A stretch of 64,000 nucleotides of DNA from Streptomyces sp. LUP47B (GCF_001746295.1 NZ_MJAH01000004.1:62001-126000); one strand, 5' to 3'. Shown: positions 26,310 through 35,048, numbered from the stretch's first letter. The notes: generated by a model from the sequence alone, not told the origin. Translations and numbers: made by a program.

Positions 26310-26873
26310 ATGCCGCACACCGCTTCCCGCTATCTCGCAGAAGGCCCCCGCGTGGGCATACGCCACTTCACCTACGAGGACGGCGCCGAGTTCACCGCCC
26401 GGGCCCGGGAGAGCAAGCAGCTCCACCAGCCGTGGCTGTTCCCGCCCGACAGCGAGAGCGCCTATCTCGCCTACGCCGGCCGGCTGATCGAGGACCGGAC
26501 CAAAGCGGGGTTCCTGGTCTGCGAGAAGGACGGCGAGCTGGGCGACGGGGCCATCGCCGGGTACATCAACATCAACAACATCGTCGAGGGCGGCTTCCAG
26601 TGCGGGGCCCTGGGCTACGGCGCCTTCGCGCACGCCGCCGGGCGCGGGCTGATGCGCGAGGGGCTGAACCTCGTGGTCGACCACGCCTTCGGTCCGATGC
26701 GGCTGCACCGCCTCGAGATCAACGCGCAGCCCCGGAACACCGGCTCCCTCGCCCTGGCCCGCAGCTGCGGCTTCCGGCTCGAAGGGTTCTCACCGAAGAT
26801 GATCTACATCGACGGGGACTGGCGGGACCACGAGCGCTGGGCCATCACCGCCGAGATGCGGGCTTCCGGTTGA
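26310..26873 (+). CDS. RimJ/RimL-type GNAT acetyltransferase
   Basis: The protein has 187 residues. The GNAT fold is shown by VGIRHFTYEDGAEF at the start, ALGYGAFAHAAGRGLMREGLNLVVDHAF (in short strand/helix blocks) for acetyl-CoA binding, and the RimJ-like LHRLEINAQPRNTGSLALARSCGF signature. It may acetylate ribosomal or other protein N-termini or a metabolite. The 3' end overlaps the convergent DUF6204-like gene by 29 bp, so both ends are real only if that small overlap is tolerated. Confidence 0.9.
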   Translation: MPHTASRYLAEGPRVGIRHFTYEDGAEFTARARESKQLHQPWLFPPDSESAYLAYAGRLIEDRTKAGFLVCEKDGELGDGAIAGYININNIVEGGFQCGALGYGAFAHAAGRGLMREGLNLVVDHAFGPMRLHRLEINAQPRNTGSLALARSCGFRLEGFSPKMIYIDGDWRDHERWAITAEMRASG

Positions 26874-27192
26874 TCTTCATCGTGTCGAGGTCCGTGACCG
26901 TCGACTTCAGGTCCCGGAAGCCGTAACCGAGATCCCGCAGTGTGCCCTCGGCGCGGTCCTCCGCGATCGCCCCCGCCATCTCCTCACCGTCCGCCGCGTC
27001 CGAGACCACCACGTACCGCATCGAGAAGTGCTTCAGCGGCGCCGGCTCGTACGACAGCGAGCCCTCCTCGGTGAACCGCATGCTCGCCATGCCGTGGTCC
27101 GCAGCCTCGGCGAGCAGCCGGGCGCGGGCCTCGTCGGTGAGCCCGTCCCAGGTTCCGCGCACGATCACCCGGTAGGTGTGCTGCTCACTCAC
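26845..27192 (-). CDS. DUF6204-like conserved hypothetical protein
   Basis: The protein has 115 residues. Recognised by HTYRVIVRGTWDGLTDEARARL at the start (read as short blocks) and LRDLGYGFRDLKSTVTDLDTM near the end; it appears to be a two-layer ferredoxin-like fold. No catalytic residues are evident and the function is unknown. The GTG at 27192 is chosen because GAGGGAG lies 6 bases before it, although ATG 27216 is in frame. It diverges from the arginase-like gene with a 59-bp spacer. Confidence 0.82.
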   Translation of the reverse strand: MSEQHTYRVIVRGTWDGLTDEARARLLAEAADHGMASMRFTEEGSLSYEPAPLKHFSMRYVVVSDAADGEEMAGAIAEDRAEGTLRDLGYGFRDLKSTVTDLDTMKINRKPASRR

Positions 27193-27251
27193 TGTCGCTC
27201 CCTCGTCAATCCTCATGGACGGCCGACTGTACGTCGGCGAGGATGATCCGC

Positions 27252-28151
27252 ATGCGGAATATCGTCGTGCTGGACGCCCCCTCCAACCTCGGCCTGCGTC
27301 CGCCCGCACCCGGCACCGTGCCCGGCTGCTACAAGCTCGCCGGCGCTCTCCGAGAGCAGCGGATCGTACAGCGGTTGCACGCCCTGGAAGGCGGGGTGGT
27401 GGTGCCGCCGCGCTACGACCGAGGGGACTGGCGGGAGGGTGACGGCGTCTTCAACGCCGCTGCGATCGCCTCGTACACCGTCAGGCTCGCCGACCGCATC
27501 GAAAGCCATGTACGCGCCGGGGATCTCCCCGTCGTCCTCGGCGGCGACTGCTCCATCCAGCTCGGCGCCTCGCTCGCCCTGCGCCGCGTCGGGCGCTATG
27601 GGCTGGCCGCGATCGACGCCTCGCCGGACTTCCGGCACACCGGCAACTCCGACCGGATCGGCGCGGCGGGCGGCGAGGAAGTCGCGCTGGGCACCGGGCG
27701 CGGCCAGGAGGACCTGACGGACCTGGAAGGCCTGCGGCCCTATCTGCGGGACGAGGACGTGCGGTTCTTCGGGATCCGGGACGAGTTCGAGGAGGACCGG
27801 GCCGAACTCGCCGCCCTGAAGATCCCGGTCGTGACCGTCGGTGACCTCCGGGAGTGGGGCGCGGACGCCCTCGCCCGGGCCACCGCCCAGGCCTTCGAGA
27901 TCCCCGAGATCGACGGCTTCTGGGTACACCTGGACGCCGACGTCCTCGACCCGTCCGTCATGCCCGCCGTCGACAGCCCCGACCCGGAGGGACTCATGCC
28001 CGGCGAACTCACTTCCCTGCTACGGCTGTTGCTCGCCTCCCCCTCCTGCGCCGGCCTCAACATCACCATCTACGACCCCGATCTGGACCCCGAGTTCACG
28101 GCCGGCGCGCTGCTCACCGACATCGTCGTGGACGCCTTCGCGCAATCCTGA
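27252..28151 (+). CDS. Arginase/ureohydrolase-fold protein lacking metal-ligand histidines
   Basis: The 299-residue protein has an ureohydrolase fold. In arginases and agmatinases the binuclear Mn site uses GGDH, DAHxD and SxDxDxxDP. Here these are GGDCS (Cys100 replaces His), IDASPD (Asp122 and Asp126 kept, Ser124 replaces His) and HLDADVLDP (Asp228, Asp230 kept). The guanidinium-binding Glu near the C-terminus is also not evident (NITIYDPDLD). Two of six ligands are therefore changed, so ordinary arginase activity is doubtful; another metal, another reaction or a non-enzymatic role is possible. ATG 27252 is chosen, with GAGG nine bases upstream; ATG 27243 is also in frame. Confidence 0.85.
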   Translation: MRNIVVLDAPSNLGLRPPAPGTVPGCYKLAGALREQRIVQRLHALEGGVVVPPRYDRGDWREGDGVFNAAAIASYTVRLADRIESHVRAGDLPVVLGGDCSIQLGASLALRRVGRYGLAAIDASPDFRHTGNSDRIGAAGGEEVALGTGRGQEDLTDLEGLRPYLRDEDVRFFGIRDEFEEDRAELAALKIPVVTVGDLREWGADALARATAQAFEIPEIDGFWVHLDADVLDPSVMPAVDSPDPEGLMPGELTSLLRLLLASPSCAGLNITIYDPDLDPEFTAGALLTDIVVDAFAQS

Positions 28152-28232
28152 CTGTCCCCGGCGCACTCAACCCTGGGGCGGCGACACGCATCCTGGCCCG
28201 CCGCCCGCGCGCCGGTCCCTGGCGACGGCGAG

Positions 28233-28432
28233 ATGCTCCGCCTGTGGCAGCCGGAGGGATCCGGGCGCGCGCCGGTTCCGGCTGGTCGAGGGAGGACTGC
28301 TGTTCCCCGAGGGGCGGCCCGAGGTGGCGCGGGCCGTCTTCGAGGTCGCCGATCTGCGGGAGGGCGCCGAGGCGACCAGCGACGAACCGCTGCCGACGTT
28401 CCACGACCTCCGGATGCGGCCCGGGACCGCTA
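28233..28432 (+). pseudogene. Coding remnant of unrecognised gene
   Basis: Between the arginase-like gene and the VOC gene is a short stretch with strong third-position G/C bias. It reads RFRLVEGGLLFPEGRPEVAR and continues AVFEVADLREGAEATSDEPL up to RMRPG in one frame. The only plausible start (ATG 28233, MLRLWQPEGSG) is in a different frame, so a frameshift near 28270 would be needed to join them. The open frame then runs into antisense VOC sequence without a sensible stop. This looks like the leftover of a decayed gene; the family was not recognised. Confidence 0.4.
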
Positions 28433-28780
28433 GCCGGCGTTGCGGTCCACGTACTCGTACACCACGCCGTCCGGATGCATCGCGATCAGATTGCGGCCCA
28501 CCGGTGTCGGCACGGGGCCGGCGATGACGCGGGCGCCCAGCTCGCTGAGCAGTTGGTTGGCCTCGTCGACGTCCTTCACCGCGATGGTCGCCGCGACCTT
28601 GCGCAGTACCTCCAGCTCGGCCTCGGGGCCGCTCATCAGCAGGAAGCAGCCCACCGCGGCCACCTGGACGCCGCCGCGCTCGAAGCGGAGAGCCTTGGCG
28701 CCCGCCAGCCGTTCGTAGAAGACGACCGCGGCCTCCAGGTCGTCGACACAGACACGCAGCGTGGTTCCCAGAATGTCCAT
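28430..28780 (-). CDS. VOC-family (glyoxalase/bleomycin resistance-like) protein
   Basis: The 116-residue single vicinal oxygen chelate domain has paired beta-alpha-beta-beta-beta modules: LRVCVDDLEAAVVFYERLAG at the start and GVVYEYVDRN at the end with the conserved Glu. The N-terminal metal-binding His is not obvious, so it may be a binding protein rather than an enzyme. The ATG at 28780 follows a weak SD. It diverges from the holin-like gene and abuts the coding remnant at its 3' end. Confidence 0.88.
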   Translation of the reverse strand: MDILGTTLRVCVDDLEAAVVFYERLAGAKALRFERGGVQVAAVGCFLLMSGPEAELEVLRKVAATIAVKDVDEANQLLSELGARVIAGPVPTPVGRNLIAMHPDGVVYEYVDRNAG

Positions 28781-28906
28781 GCGGACGAGCCTAATTGGGG
28801 CGGCCGGGCGGCGGAGATCGTTTCACGCGATCCTCCCGACCCGACCGCCCGCACCGCACAGATGACCCCGGCGTTATGCGCACGCCTGTGCGGGTACCCG
28901 GCGGCC

Positions 28907-29410
28907 ATGGAGCGCTTGGATCACCTGGAGCATCTGGACAAGCATCTGGTCGACGAGCTGGCGCAGGTGGCGCGCGAGACCGTACGGGACGAGCTGCGCG
29001 AGCAGACGCGCAAGCAGCGCCGTACGGCCATGCTGTACGCCGCGTCCGGTGCCGTCGCGCTGTACGCGGGAGCCGCCCTGGCACTGGCCGTGGGCCTCGC
29101 CCTCGCCCTCGGACTGCCCGACTGGGCCGCCGCGTTGATCACCGCCGCGATCCTGGGGGCCGTGGCCTATGTGCTGCGCGGTGCCGCCAGGCCCGCCGCG
29201 TCCCGGCCCACCGCCGGACAGGCGGAGACGGTGGCCGGGCACGACATGGCCGCCGGCGGGACGGCACCGGTGGCCGCGCCGCCGAGCGGGCTCGGGACGC
29301 CGTATCCGCCCATGCCGCCGGTCGCCCCCGGGGCGGTCGGCACACCGGAACCCGGCGCGGCACCTCGGCAGGACGACGTCGACCCCGACCAGCCGCACCA
29401 CCGGGCGTGA
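28907..29410 (+). CDS. Actinobacterial holin-X-like membrane protein
   Basis: The protein has 167 residues. A charged N-terminal helix (HLVDELAQVARETVRDELRE) precedes two transmembrane helices, AMLYAASGAVALYAGAALAL and LPDWAAALITAAILGAVAYVL, then a Pro/Ala-rich disordered tail. It resembles the phage_holin_3_6/actinobacterial holin-X family, widespread in non-phage loci, so it is not evidence of a prophage. It lies 32 bp before an SDR gene with which it is probably co-transcribed. Confidence 0.8.
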   Translation: MERLDHLEHLDKHLVDELAQVARETVRDELREQTRKQRRTAMLYAASGAVALYAGAALALAVGLALALGLPDWAAALITAAILGAVAYVLRGAARPAASRPTAGQAETVAGHDMAAGGTAPVAAPPSGLGTPYPPMPPVAPGAVGTPEPGAAPRQDDVDPDQPHHRA

Positions 29411-29442
29411 CACGTGGGGCCCGACGCAGGGAAGGAACGGGC

Positions 29443-30450
29443 GTGAAGCACGGCAAGGTCGTCGTGGTGACCGGGGCCAGCGGCGGTGTGGGACGGGCCA
29501 CGGCCCGGGCTTTCGCCGAACGCGGGGCCCGGGTCGCCCTGCTGGCCCGGGGCCGCGAGGGCCTCGCGGCCGCCGCCGACGAGGTGCAGCAGGCGGGCGG
29601 TGAGGCGCTCGTCGTGAGCGTCGACATGGCCGACTCCAAGGCGGTCGACGACGCGGCCCAGAAGGTCGTGGACGCCTTCGGGCACATCGACGTCTGGGTC
29701 AACAACGCTTTCACCGGAGTCTTCGCGCGGTTCACGGACATCACACCGGACGAGTTCCGGCGGGTGACCGAAGTGACCTACCTGGGCTATGTGTTCGGCA
29801 CCCGGGCCGCCCTCCGCCACATGCTGCCGAGGGACCGCGGAACGGTCGTGCAGGTGGGATCCGCGCTGGCCTACCGGGGCATTCCGCTGCAGTCGGCGTA
29901 CTGCGGGGCCAAGCACGCCATCCAGGGCTTCAACGAGTCCCTGCGGTGCGAGCTGCTCCACACGGGCAGCGGTGTCCGTACCACGATGGTGCAGCTGCCG
30001 GGCGTCAACACCCCCCAGTTCGACTGGGTGTTGAATCGGATGCCGGGGCGGGCGCGCCCCGTGGCGCCGGTGTACCAGCCAGAGGTCGCCGCTCGCGCGA
30101 TCGTGCACGCGGCCTCCCACGCGCGGCGGCGGGAGTACTGGGTCGGCGGGTCCACGGTGGCCACGCTCATCGCCAACGCGGTCGCGCCGGGGTTCTTGGA
30201 CCGTTACCTCGCCCGCACCAACTTCGAGGCACAGCAGGAGGAGGGGGAGCACGGCGGTCCCGGGAACCTGTGGGTGCCCGCGGACGGCCCGCACGGGCGG
30301 GACTTCGGGGCGCACGGGCGGTTCGACGAGGAGGCCGTGGCCAGGAGCCCGCAGGACTGGCTGTCACGGAACCGGGGACGCATGCTCGTGGCCGCCGCGG
30401 CAGGTGGGCTGGGCGCCGCGGTGACCGCCGGGCTGCGGCGCCGGGGCTGA
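29443..30450 (+). CDS. Short-chain dehydrogenase/reductase with C-terminal membrane-like tail
   Basis: The protein has 335 residues. The classical SDR core has the nucleotide motif VTGASGGVGRA (residues 8-18), the VNNAF block and the catalytic SALAYRGIPLQSAYCGAKH with Ser, Tyr and Lys. About 80 extra residues follow the core and end in a hydrophobic stretch (MLVAAAAGGLGAAVTAGL) plus RRRG, possibly a membrane anchor. Substrate unknown. The GTG at 29443 lies behind AAGGAA. Pairing with the holin-X-like gene suggests a membrane-associated role (inference). Confidence 0.9.
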   Translation: MKHGKVVVVTGASGGVGRATARAFAERGARVALLARGREGLAAAADEVQQAGGEALVVSVDMADSKAVDDAAQKVVDAFGHIDVWVNNAFTGVFARFTDITPDEFRRVTEVTYLGYVFGTRAALRHMLPRDRGTVVQVGSALAYRGIPLQSAYCGAKHAIQGFNESLRCELLHTGSGVRTTMVQLPGVNTPQFDWVLNRMPGRARPVAPVYQPEVAARAIVHAASHARRREYWVGGSTVATLIANAVAPGFLDRYLARTNFEAQQEEGEHGGPGNLWVPADGPHGRDFGAHGRFDEEAVARSPQDWLSRNRGRMLVAAAAGGLGAAVTAGLRRRG

Positions 30451-30492
30451 GCCCCGACGCCGGCCGGCCGTGGGGTAGGGGAACAGCGGGGA

Positions 30493-31584
30493 TCAGGCCA
30501 CCCGGTACTCCTCCACCTCCTCCGTGCGCAGTGTCAGGCCATGCCCCACTCCGGCCACCGGGCGGACCGTGCCGCCCGTCGGGTCCAGTGCCCCGTCGAA
30601 GAACATGTCCTCGATGCGGACGTGGTCGTGGAACCACTCCATGTGCCGAATGTTGGGGATCGAGGCGGCAGCCGCGGCATGCGCGTGCGGGGCGCAGTGC
30701 GTGGAGATCTCCAGGCCGTGGGACTGGGCCAGGGCCGCCGCGCGGAGGAACTCCGTGATGCCGCCGCAGCGGGTCACGTCCACCTGGAGACAGTCCACCG
30801 CGCCCGCCCCGATCATGCGGGCGAAGTACGGGAGGTCGTAGCCGTACTCACCGGCCGTGACATCGCAGACCAGCGCGTCGCGGACCAGGCGCAGACCCGT
30901 CAGGTCGTCCGAGGACACCGGCTCCTCGAACCAGCCGACGCCGTGCTCCACCAGAGCGTTGCCCACCCGGATGGCCTGCTTGCGGGTGTACGCGCCGTTC
31001 GCGTCGACGTACAACTCCGCGGCCGAGCCGATGACTTCGCGGGCCGTCCGGACCCGGGACAGATCGCGGGGGACCGCGCGCCCCCAGCTCTCGCCGATCT
31101 TCACCTTCACGCGGGGAATGCCCTGACCGTGCACCCAGCCGTTGAGCTGCGCGGCCAGATGCGTGTCGTGGTACGTCGTGAAGCCGCCGCTGCCGTAGAC
31201 GGGAACGCGTTCACGGGCGACGCCCAGCAGGTGCGCCAGCGGGAGCTCCAGAAGGCGGGCCTTCAGGTCCCACAGGGCGATGTCGAGGGCCGAGATCGCG
31301 CAGCCCGCGATGCCGGAGCGGCCCGCGTTGCGGACCGAACGGCACATCGCCTCGTGCAGCGCCGGGATGTCCAGCGCGCTGCGGCCCTCGACCAGCGGGG
31401 CGAGGTGCTCGGTGAGGAAGTCGCCGACCGCGGCCGGGCCGTAGGTCCAGCCCGTACCGGTCTCGTCACCCGTCGTCACCTCGACGATCACCATGGTCGT
31501 GGTGTCCCAGGACAGCGTGCCGTCGGCCTCGGGGGCGTCGGTCGGCACCGTGTACACCGAGACGACCGGCCTGAGGAGTTTCAT
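30493..31584 (-). CDS. Enolase-superfamily enzyme (mandelate racemase/muconate lactonizing type)
   Basis: The 363-residue protein has the capping domain at the N-terminus and the TIM barrel with the KxK base in RVKVKIGES, metal ligands in YVDANGAY, WFEEPVSSDD and TAGEYGYD, and a His in STHCAPHAH. It would abstract an alpha-proton from a carboxylate, in sugar-acid dehydration or racemisation. Specificity cannot be told. It lies 3 bp after the LLM-type flavin/F420 oxidoreductase gene, which is upstream in the same transcript, so the two likely act on related carbohydrate-type substrates (inference). Confidence 0.92.
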   Translation of the reverse strand: MKLLRPVVSVYTVPTDAPEADGTLSWDTTTMVIVEVTTGDETGTGWTYGPAAVGDFLTEHLAPLVEGRSALDIPALHEAMCRSVRNAGRSGIAGCAISALDIALWDLKARLLELPLAHLLGVARERVPVYGSGGFTTYHDTHLAAQLNGWVHGQGIPRVKVKIGESWGRAVPRDLSRVRTAREVIGSAAELYVDANGAYTRKQAIRVGNALVEHGVGWFEEPVSSDDLTGLRLVRDALVCDVTAGEYGYDLPYFARMIGAGAVDCLQVDVTRCGGITEFLRAAALAQSHGLEISTHCAPHAHAAAAASIPNIRHMEWFHDHVRIEDMFFDGALDPTGGTVRPVAGVGHGLTLRTEEVEEYRVA

Positions 31585-31587
31585 CGT

Positions 31588-32547
31588 TCACCCCTGCTGG
31601 AGCTGGGGCAGCACCTTCGTACGGTAGAAGTCGAAGAAGCCGCGCTGGTCCGGTCCGATCTGGTTGACGTAGACACGGTCGAAGCCCGCGTCGGCGAACG
31701 CGCTCAGCGCGCCGATGTGCTCGTCCACGTCGTCTCCGCACACCGACTTCTCGCGCACCATCTCCTCGGTGACCAGCGGCTCCAGCTGTTCGAAGTGGCT
31801 CGGGGAGGGCAGGATCTGGGCCATCTCGCCGGGCAGGAACTCGTTGAACCAGAGCTTGCGGACCGTTCGGACGCACTCGTCCCGGTCGACGCCGTAGCAG
31901 ACCTTCGTACCGCCGATGACCGGCTTCCCTGCCCCGCCGCCCTTGCGGAACTGCTCCACCATCGACTCCTCGGGCATCATCGTGATGTAGCCGTCGCCGA
32001 CCCGGGACGCGAGTGCCGTGGCCGCCGGGCCGAAGCCGGAGATGTCGATGGGGACGGGCTCCTCGGGGACCGTGTAGAGGCGGGCGTTCTCGACGGTGTA
32101 GTGCGTGCCGTGGTGGTTGACCTCCTCGCCCGTGAAGAGGCGCCGCATCACCTGGATCGACTCCTCCAGCATCTCGAGCCGGATGTGCGCGGGCGGCCAG
32201 ACATGGCCGAGGATGTGCTCGTTGAGGGCCTCCCCGGAGCCGACGCCCAGGCGGAAGCGGCCGTTCGTCATCACGGCCGAGGTCGCCGCGGCCTGCGCCA
32301 CGACCGCCGGGTGGATCCGCACGGTCGGGCAGGTCACGGCCGTCTCGATCGGAAGGGACACCGCCTCCGAGAGCGCGCCGATCACCGACCACACGAAGGG
32401 GCTCTGGCCCTGCGCGTCGTTCCACGGGTGGTAGTGGTCGGAGATCCACAGCGAGCGGAAGCCCGCCTGTTCCGCCATCCGAGCCTGTTCGACCAGTTCC
32501 GCAGGACCGAACTCCTCGCACGACAGGAAATAGCCGTATTCGGGCAT
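31588..32547 (-). CDS. LLM-class F420-dependent oxidoreductase (FGD-like)
   Basis: The 319-residue luciferase-like TIM barrel starts MPEYGYFLSCEEFGPAELVE and shows SLWISDHYHPWND, the RFRLGVGSGEALNEH block and the C-terminal FDFYRTKVLPQL. It is closest to F420-dependent glucose-6-phosphate dehydrogenase and related G6P-/hydride-transfer enzymes, with sugar substrate not proven. ATG 32547 is preceded by GGAGG. It heads the two-gene unit with the enolase-type enzyme and diverges from NDH-2. Confidence 0.92.
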   Translation of the reverse strand: MPEYGYFLSCEEFGPAELVEQARMAEQAGFRSLWISDHYHPWNDAQGQSPFVWSVIGALSEAVSLPIETAVTCPTVRIHPAVVAQAAATSAVMTNGRFRLGVGSGEALNEHILGHVWPPAHIRLEMLEESIQVMRRLFTGEEVNHHGTHYTVENARLYTVPEEPVPIDISGFGPAATALASRVGDGYITMMPEESMVEQFRKGGGAGKPVIGGTKVCYGVDRDECVRTVRKLWFNEFLPGEMAQILPSPSHFEQLEPLVTEEMVREKSVCGDDVDEHIGALSAFADAGFDRVYVNQIGPDQRGFFDFYRTKVLPQLQQG

Positions 32548-32699
32548 GGGGGTACCTCCGTCGGCTCCGTGTATAGGGGGCTTCGTACAGCGGGCTTCGT
32601 CCGAGTACCCGGCGGCCCGTACGGAAACCGGCGTTTGGGCGCTCCGGCCAGGGGGACGCGGAAGGCTCCCGAGGTACGCGACAGCCCCGGAGGCGAACC

Positions 32700-35048
32700 G
32701 TGAGTCGACCCCGCATCGTGATCGTCGGTGCCGGCTTCGCCGGGTACCGGACGGCCAAGGAACTGTCCCGAAAAGCCCGCGGCAAGGCCGACATCACCCT
32801 GCTCAACCCGACCGACTACTTCCTGTATCTGCCCCTGCTGCCCCAGGTCGCCGCCGGGATCCTGGAACCCCGGCGGGTGACCGTCTCCCTCTCCGACACC
32901 CTGCCCCAGGTGCGGCTGGTGCTCGGCGAGGCCGACCGCATCGACCTGGACGCACGCACCGTCCACTACACCGACCCCGAGGGCGCGGGCGGCACGCTCG
33001 GCTACGACCGGCTGGTGCTGGCCGCCGGAAGCGTCAACAAGCTGCTGCCCATCCCCGGGGTCGCCGAGCACGCGCACGGCTTCCGAGGTCTGCCCGAGGC
33101 GCTGTATCTGCGTGACCACGTGACCCGGCAGGTGGAACTCGCCGCGGCCGCCGACGATCCCGAGACCTGCGCCGCCCGGTGCACCTTCGTCGTGGTCGGC
33201 GCGGGCTACACCGGCACCGAGGTCGCCGCGCAGGGACAGCTGTTCACCGACGCGCAGGTGCGCAGGCATCCGCTGCGCAAGGGCATGCGGCCGCGCTGGA
33301 TCCTCCTGGACGTCGCGGAACGGGTCCTGCCCGAGCTCGACGAGCATCTGTCCCGCACCGCCGACCGCACGCTCAGGGAACGGGGTGTGGAGGTGCGGAT
33401 GGGCACCTCCGTGAAGGAGGCCACGTCGGAGGGGGTGCTGCTGACCGACGGTGAGTTCGTCGCGACACGGTCGCTGGTGTGGTGCGTGGGCGTACGGCCC
33501 GATCCCCTCGCAGAGTCGCTCGGACTGCCCATGGAGCGCGGCCGGCTGCTCGTCGATCCGAACCTGCAAGTGCCGGGGCGGCCCGAGGTGTTCGCGTGCG
33601 GTGACGCGGCCGCGGTGCCCGATCTGGAGAATCCGGGGCAGTTCACGCCGATGACGGCGCAGCACGCCTGGCGGCAGGGACGTACGGCGGCCCTCAATGT
33701 CGCCGCCTCCCTGGGGGCCGGTGTGCGTCGCCCCTACGAGCACCGGGACCTCGGCTTCGTCGTGGACCTCGGCGGAGTGAAGGCCGCCGCCAATCCGCTG
33801 GGCGTTCCGCTGTCCGGCCTCGCGGCCGGTGCGGTCACCCGCGGCTACCATCTCGCCGCGATGCCGGGCAACCGCGTCCGGGTCGCCGCGGACTGGCTGC
33901 TGGACGCGGTACTCCCGCGCCAGGCGGTCCAGTTGGGCCTCGTACGGTCCTGGTCGGTACCGCTGGACACGGCCTCGCCGGAGCTGGCACGGGTCCCGGG
34001 GCGACCCCAGTCCCGCCAGCAGGCCGACGCACGCTCCGGCCCCGGCGCCGCGACGGAGCAGGAGACGAGGCCGGGGTGGCGAGCAGGGCAGCGGGGCGAG
34101 TCGCGGGAGTCTGCGCTTGGGCAGGTCGGGCAGGCCGGAAAGGGAGAGCCGGGGAAACCCGCGGGCGGGCAGGGCGAGTCGGGGGAGGCTGCAGTCGGGC
34201 AGGCCGAGTTGGGGGAGCCCGCGGTCGAGCAGGTCGAGCTGGGAGAGTCGGGGAAGCCTGCGGCCGGGGACGCCGAGACGGTCGCTGAACAGGCCATCGC
34301 GCGGGAGCCGGCTGTGATGGCGAGCGCGGGCGAGGCGGTCATCGCGGAGGCGAAGGCGCGGGAGGCGGCCGAGGAGGAGTCGCCTGGGCGGCGGGCGGTC
34401 GGCCAGGAGTCGCTTGGGCGGAACGCTTCTGGGCAGGAGTCACCTGAGCGACGGGCCGCCGGCCAGGAGTTGCTCGGGCGGAACACGTCAGGGCAGGAGT
34501 CGCCTGGGCGGAGGTCGCCCGAGCGGCTGGCCGCTGAGCTGCAGGCGCCCGAGCCGGCGAAGAACCAGCCTGGCGGTGAACCGGCGAAGAAGCAGCCGGC
34601 TCCCGGGCCCGCCGAGAGTCCACCCGGCTCCGAGCCTGCCAAGAACCAGCAGGCTTCCGAGTCGGCGAAGAACCAGCCTGGCGGTGAACCGGCGAAGAAG
34701 CAGCCGGTTCCCGGGCCCGCCGAGAGTCCACCCGGCTCCGAGCCTGCCAAGAACCAGCAGGCTTCCGAGTCGGCGAAGAACCAGCCTGGCGGTGAACCGG
34801 CGAAGAAGCAGCCGGCTTCCGAACCCGCCGAGAGTCGACACGGCTCCGAGCCTGCCAAGAACCAGCAGGCTTCCGAGTCGGCGAAGAACCAGCCTGGCGG
34901 TGAACCGGCGAAGAAGCAGCCGGTTACTGGGCCCGCGGAGAGTCGACCCGGCCCCGAACCCGCCAAGAACCAACCGGGCGGTGAGCCGAGTCAAGCGCCC
35001 GGCCCCGTCAAGCGTACCGACGCGGACCCCGCAGAAGGAGACTCATGA
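32700..35048 (+). CDS. Type II NADH dehydrogenase with a long repeat-built C-terminal tail
   Basis: The protein has 782 residues. The first ~440 form a complete NDH-2: FAD motif IVIVGAGFAGYRTA (5-18), NAD motif VVVGAGYTGTEVA, and FACGDAAAVPD. It would pass electrons from NADH to menaquinone at the membrane without pumping. Residues ~440-782 are extra: low-complexity Glu/Pro/Gly/Ala/Lys-rich sequence with GQ-rich decapeptides (about 560-612), then four 36-residue repeats (about 618-761, SAKNQPGGEPAKKQP units). Ordinary NDH-2 ends near residue 430-470. The tail should be disordered and cell-surface- or cytoplasm-exposed. The stop overlaps the transketolase ATG. Confidence 0.9.
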   Translation: MSRPRIVIVGAGFAGYRTAKELSRKARGKADITLLNPTDYFLYLPLLPQVAAGILEPRRVTVSLSDTLPQVRLVLGEADRIDLDARTVHYTDPEGAGGTLGYDRLVLAAGSVNKLLPIPGVAEHAHGFRGLPEALYLRDHVTRQVELAAAADDPETCAARCTFVVVGAGYTGTEVAAQGQLFTDAQVRRHPLRKGMRPRWILLDVAERVLPELDEHLSRTADRTLRERGVEVRMGTSVKEATSEGVLLTDGEFVATRSLVWCVGVRPDPLAESLGLPMERGRLLVDPNLQVPGRPEVFACGDAAAVPDLENPGQFTPMTAQHAWRQGRTAALNVAASLGAGVRRPYEHRDLGFVVDLGGVKAAANPLGVPLSGLAAGAVTRGYHLAAMPGNRVRVAADWLLDAVLPRQAVQLGLVRSWSVPLDTASPELARVPGRPQSRQQADARSGPGAATEQETRPGWRAGQRGESRESALGQVGQAGKGEPGKPAGGQGESGEAAVGQAELGEPAVEQVELGESGKPAAGDAETVAEQAIAREPAVMASAGEAVIAEAKAREAAEEESPGRRAVGQESLGRNASGQESPERRAAGQELLGRNTSGQESPGRRSPERLAAELQAPEPAKNQPGGEPAKKQPAPGPAESPPGSEPAKNQQASESAKNQPGGEPAKKQPVPGPAESPPGSEPAKNQQASESAKNQPGGEPAKKQPASEPAESRHGSEPAKNQQASESAKNQPGGEPAKKQPVTGPAESRPGPEPAKNQPGGEPSQAPGPVKRTDADPAEGDS
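34553..34984 (+). repeat. 108-bp tandem repeat within NDH-2 tail, four copies
   Basis: Copies begin at 34553, 34661, 34769 and 34877, exactly 108 bp apart, so each adds 36 residues in frame. Each contains AAGAACCAGCCTGGCGGTGA and later AAGAAGCAGCCGG. The copies are nearly identical in the middle and drift at the 3' end. Just upstream, 34385-34530 holds a 30-bp-scale repeat (GQESPGRRA-like). Copy number changes by slippage or recombination would stay in frame. Confidence 0.9.

Noticed and set aside
28907..29410. Prophage evidence from the holin-like gene
   Set aside because: The family is common in actinobacterial chromosomes; no lysin, capsid, integrase or att site is nearby. The same reasoning applies to the N-terminus at 61288.
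34385..34985. Regular repeats resembling a CRISPR array
   Set aside because: Units are contiguous in-frame tandem repeats without unique spacers, and lie inside NDH-2 coding sequence; no cas genes are present.
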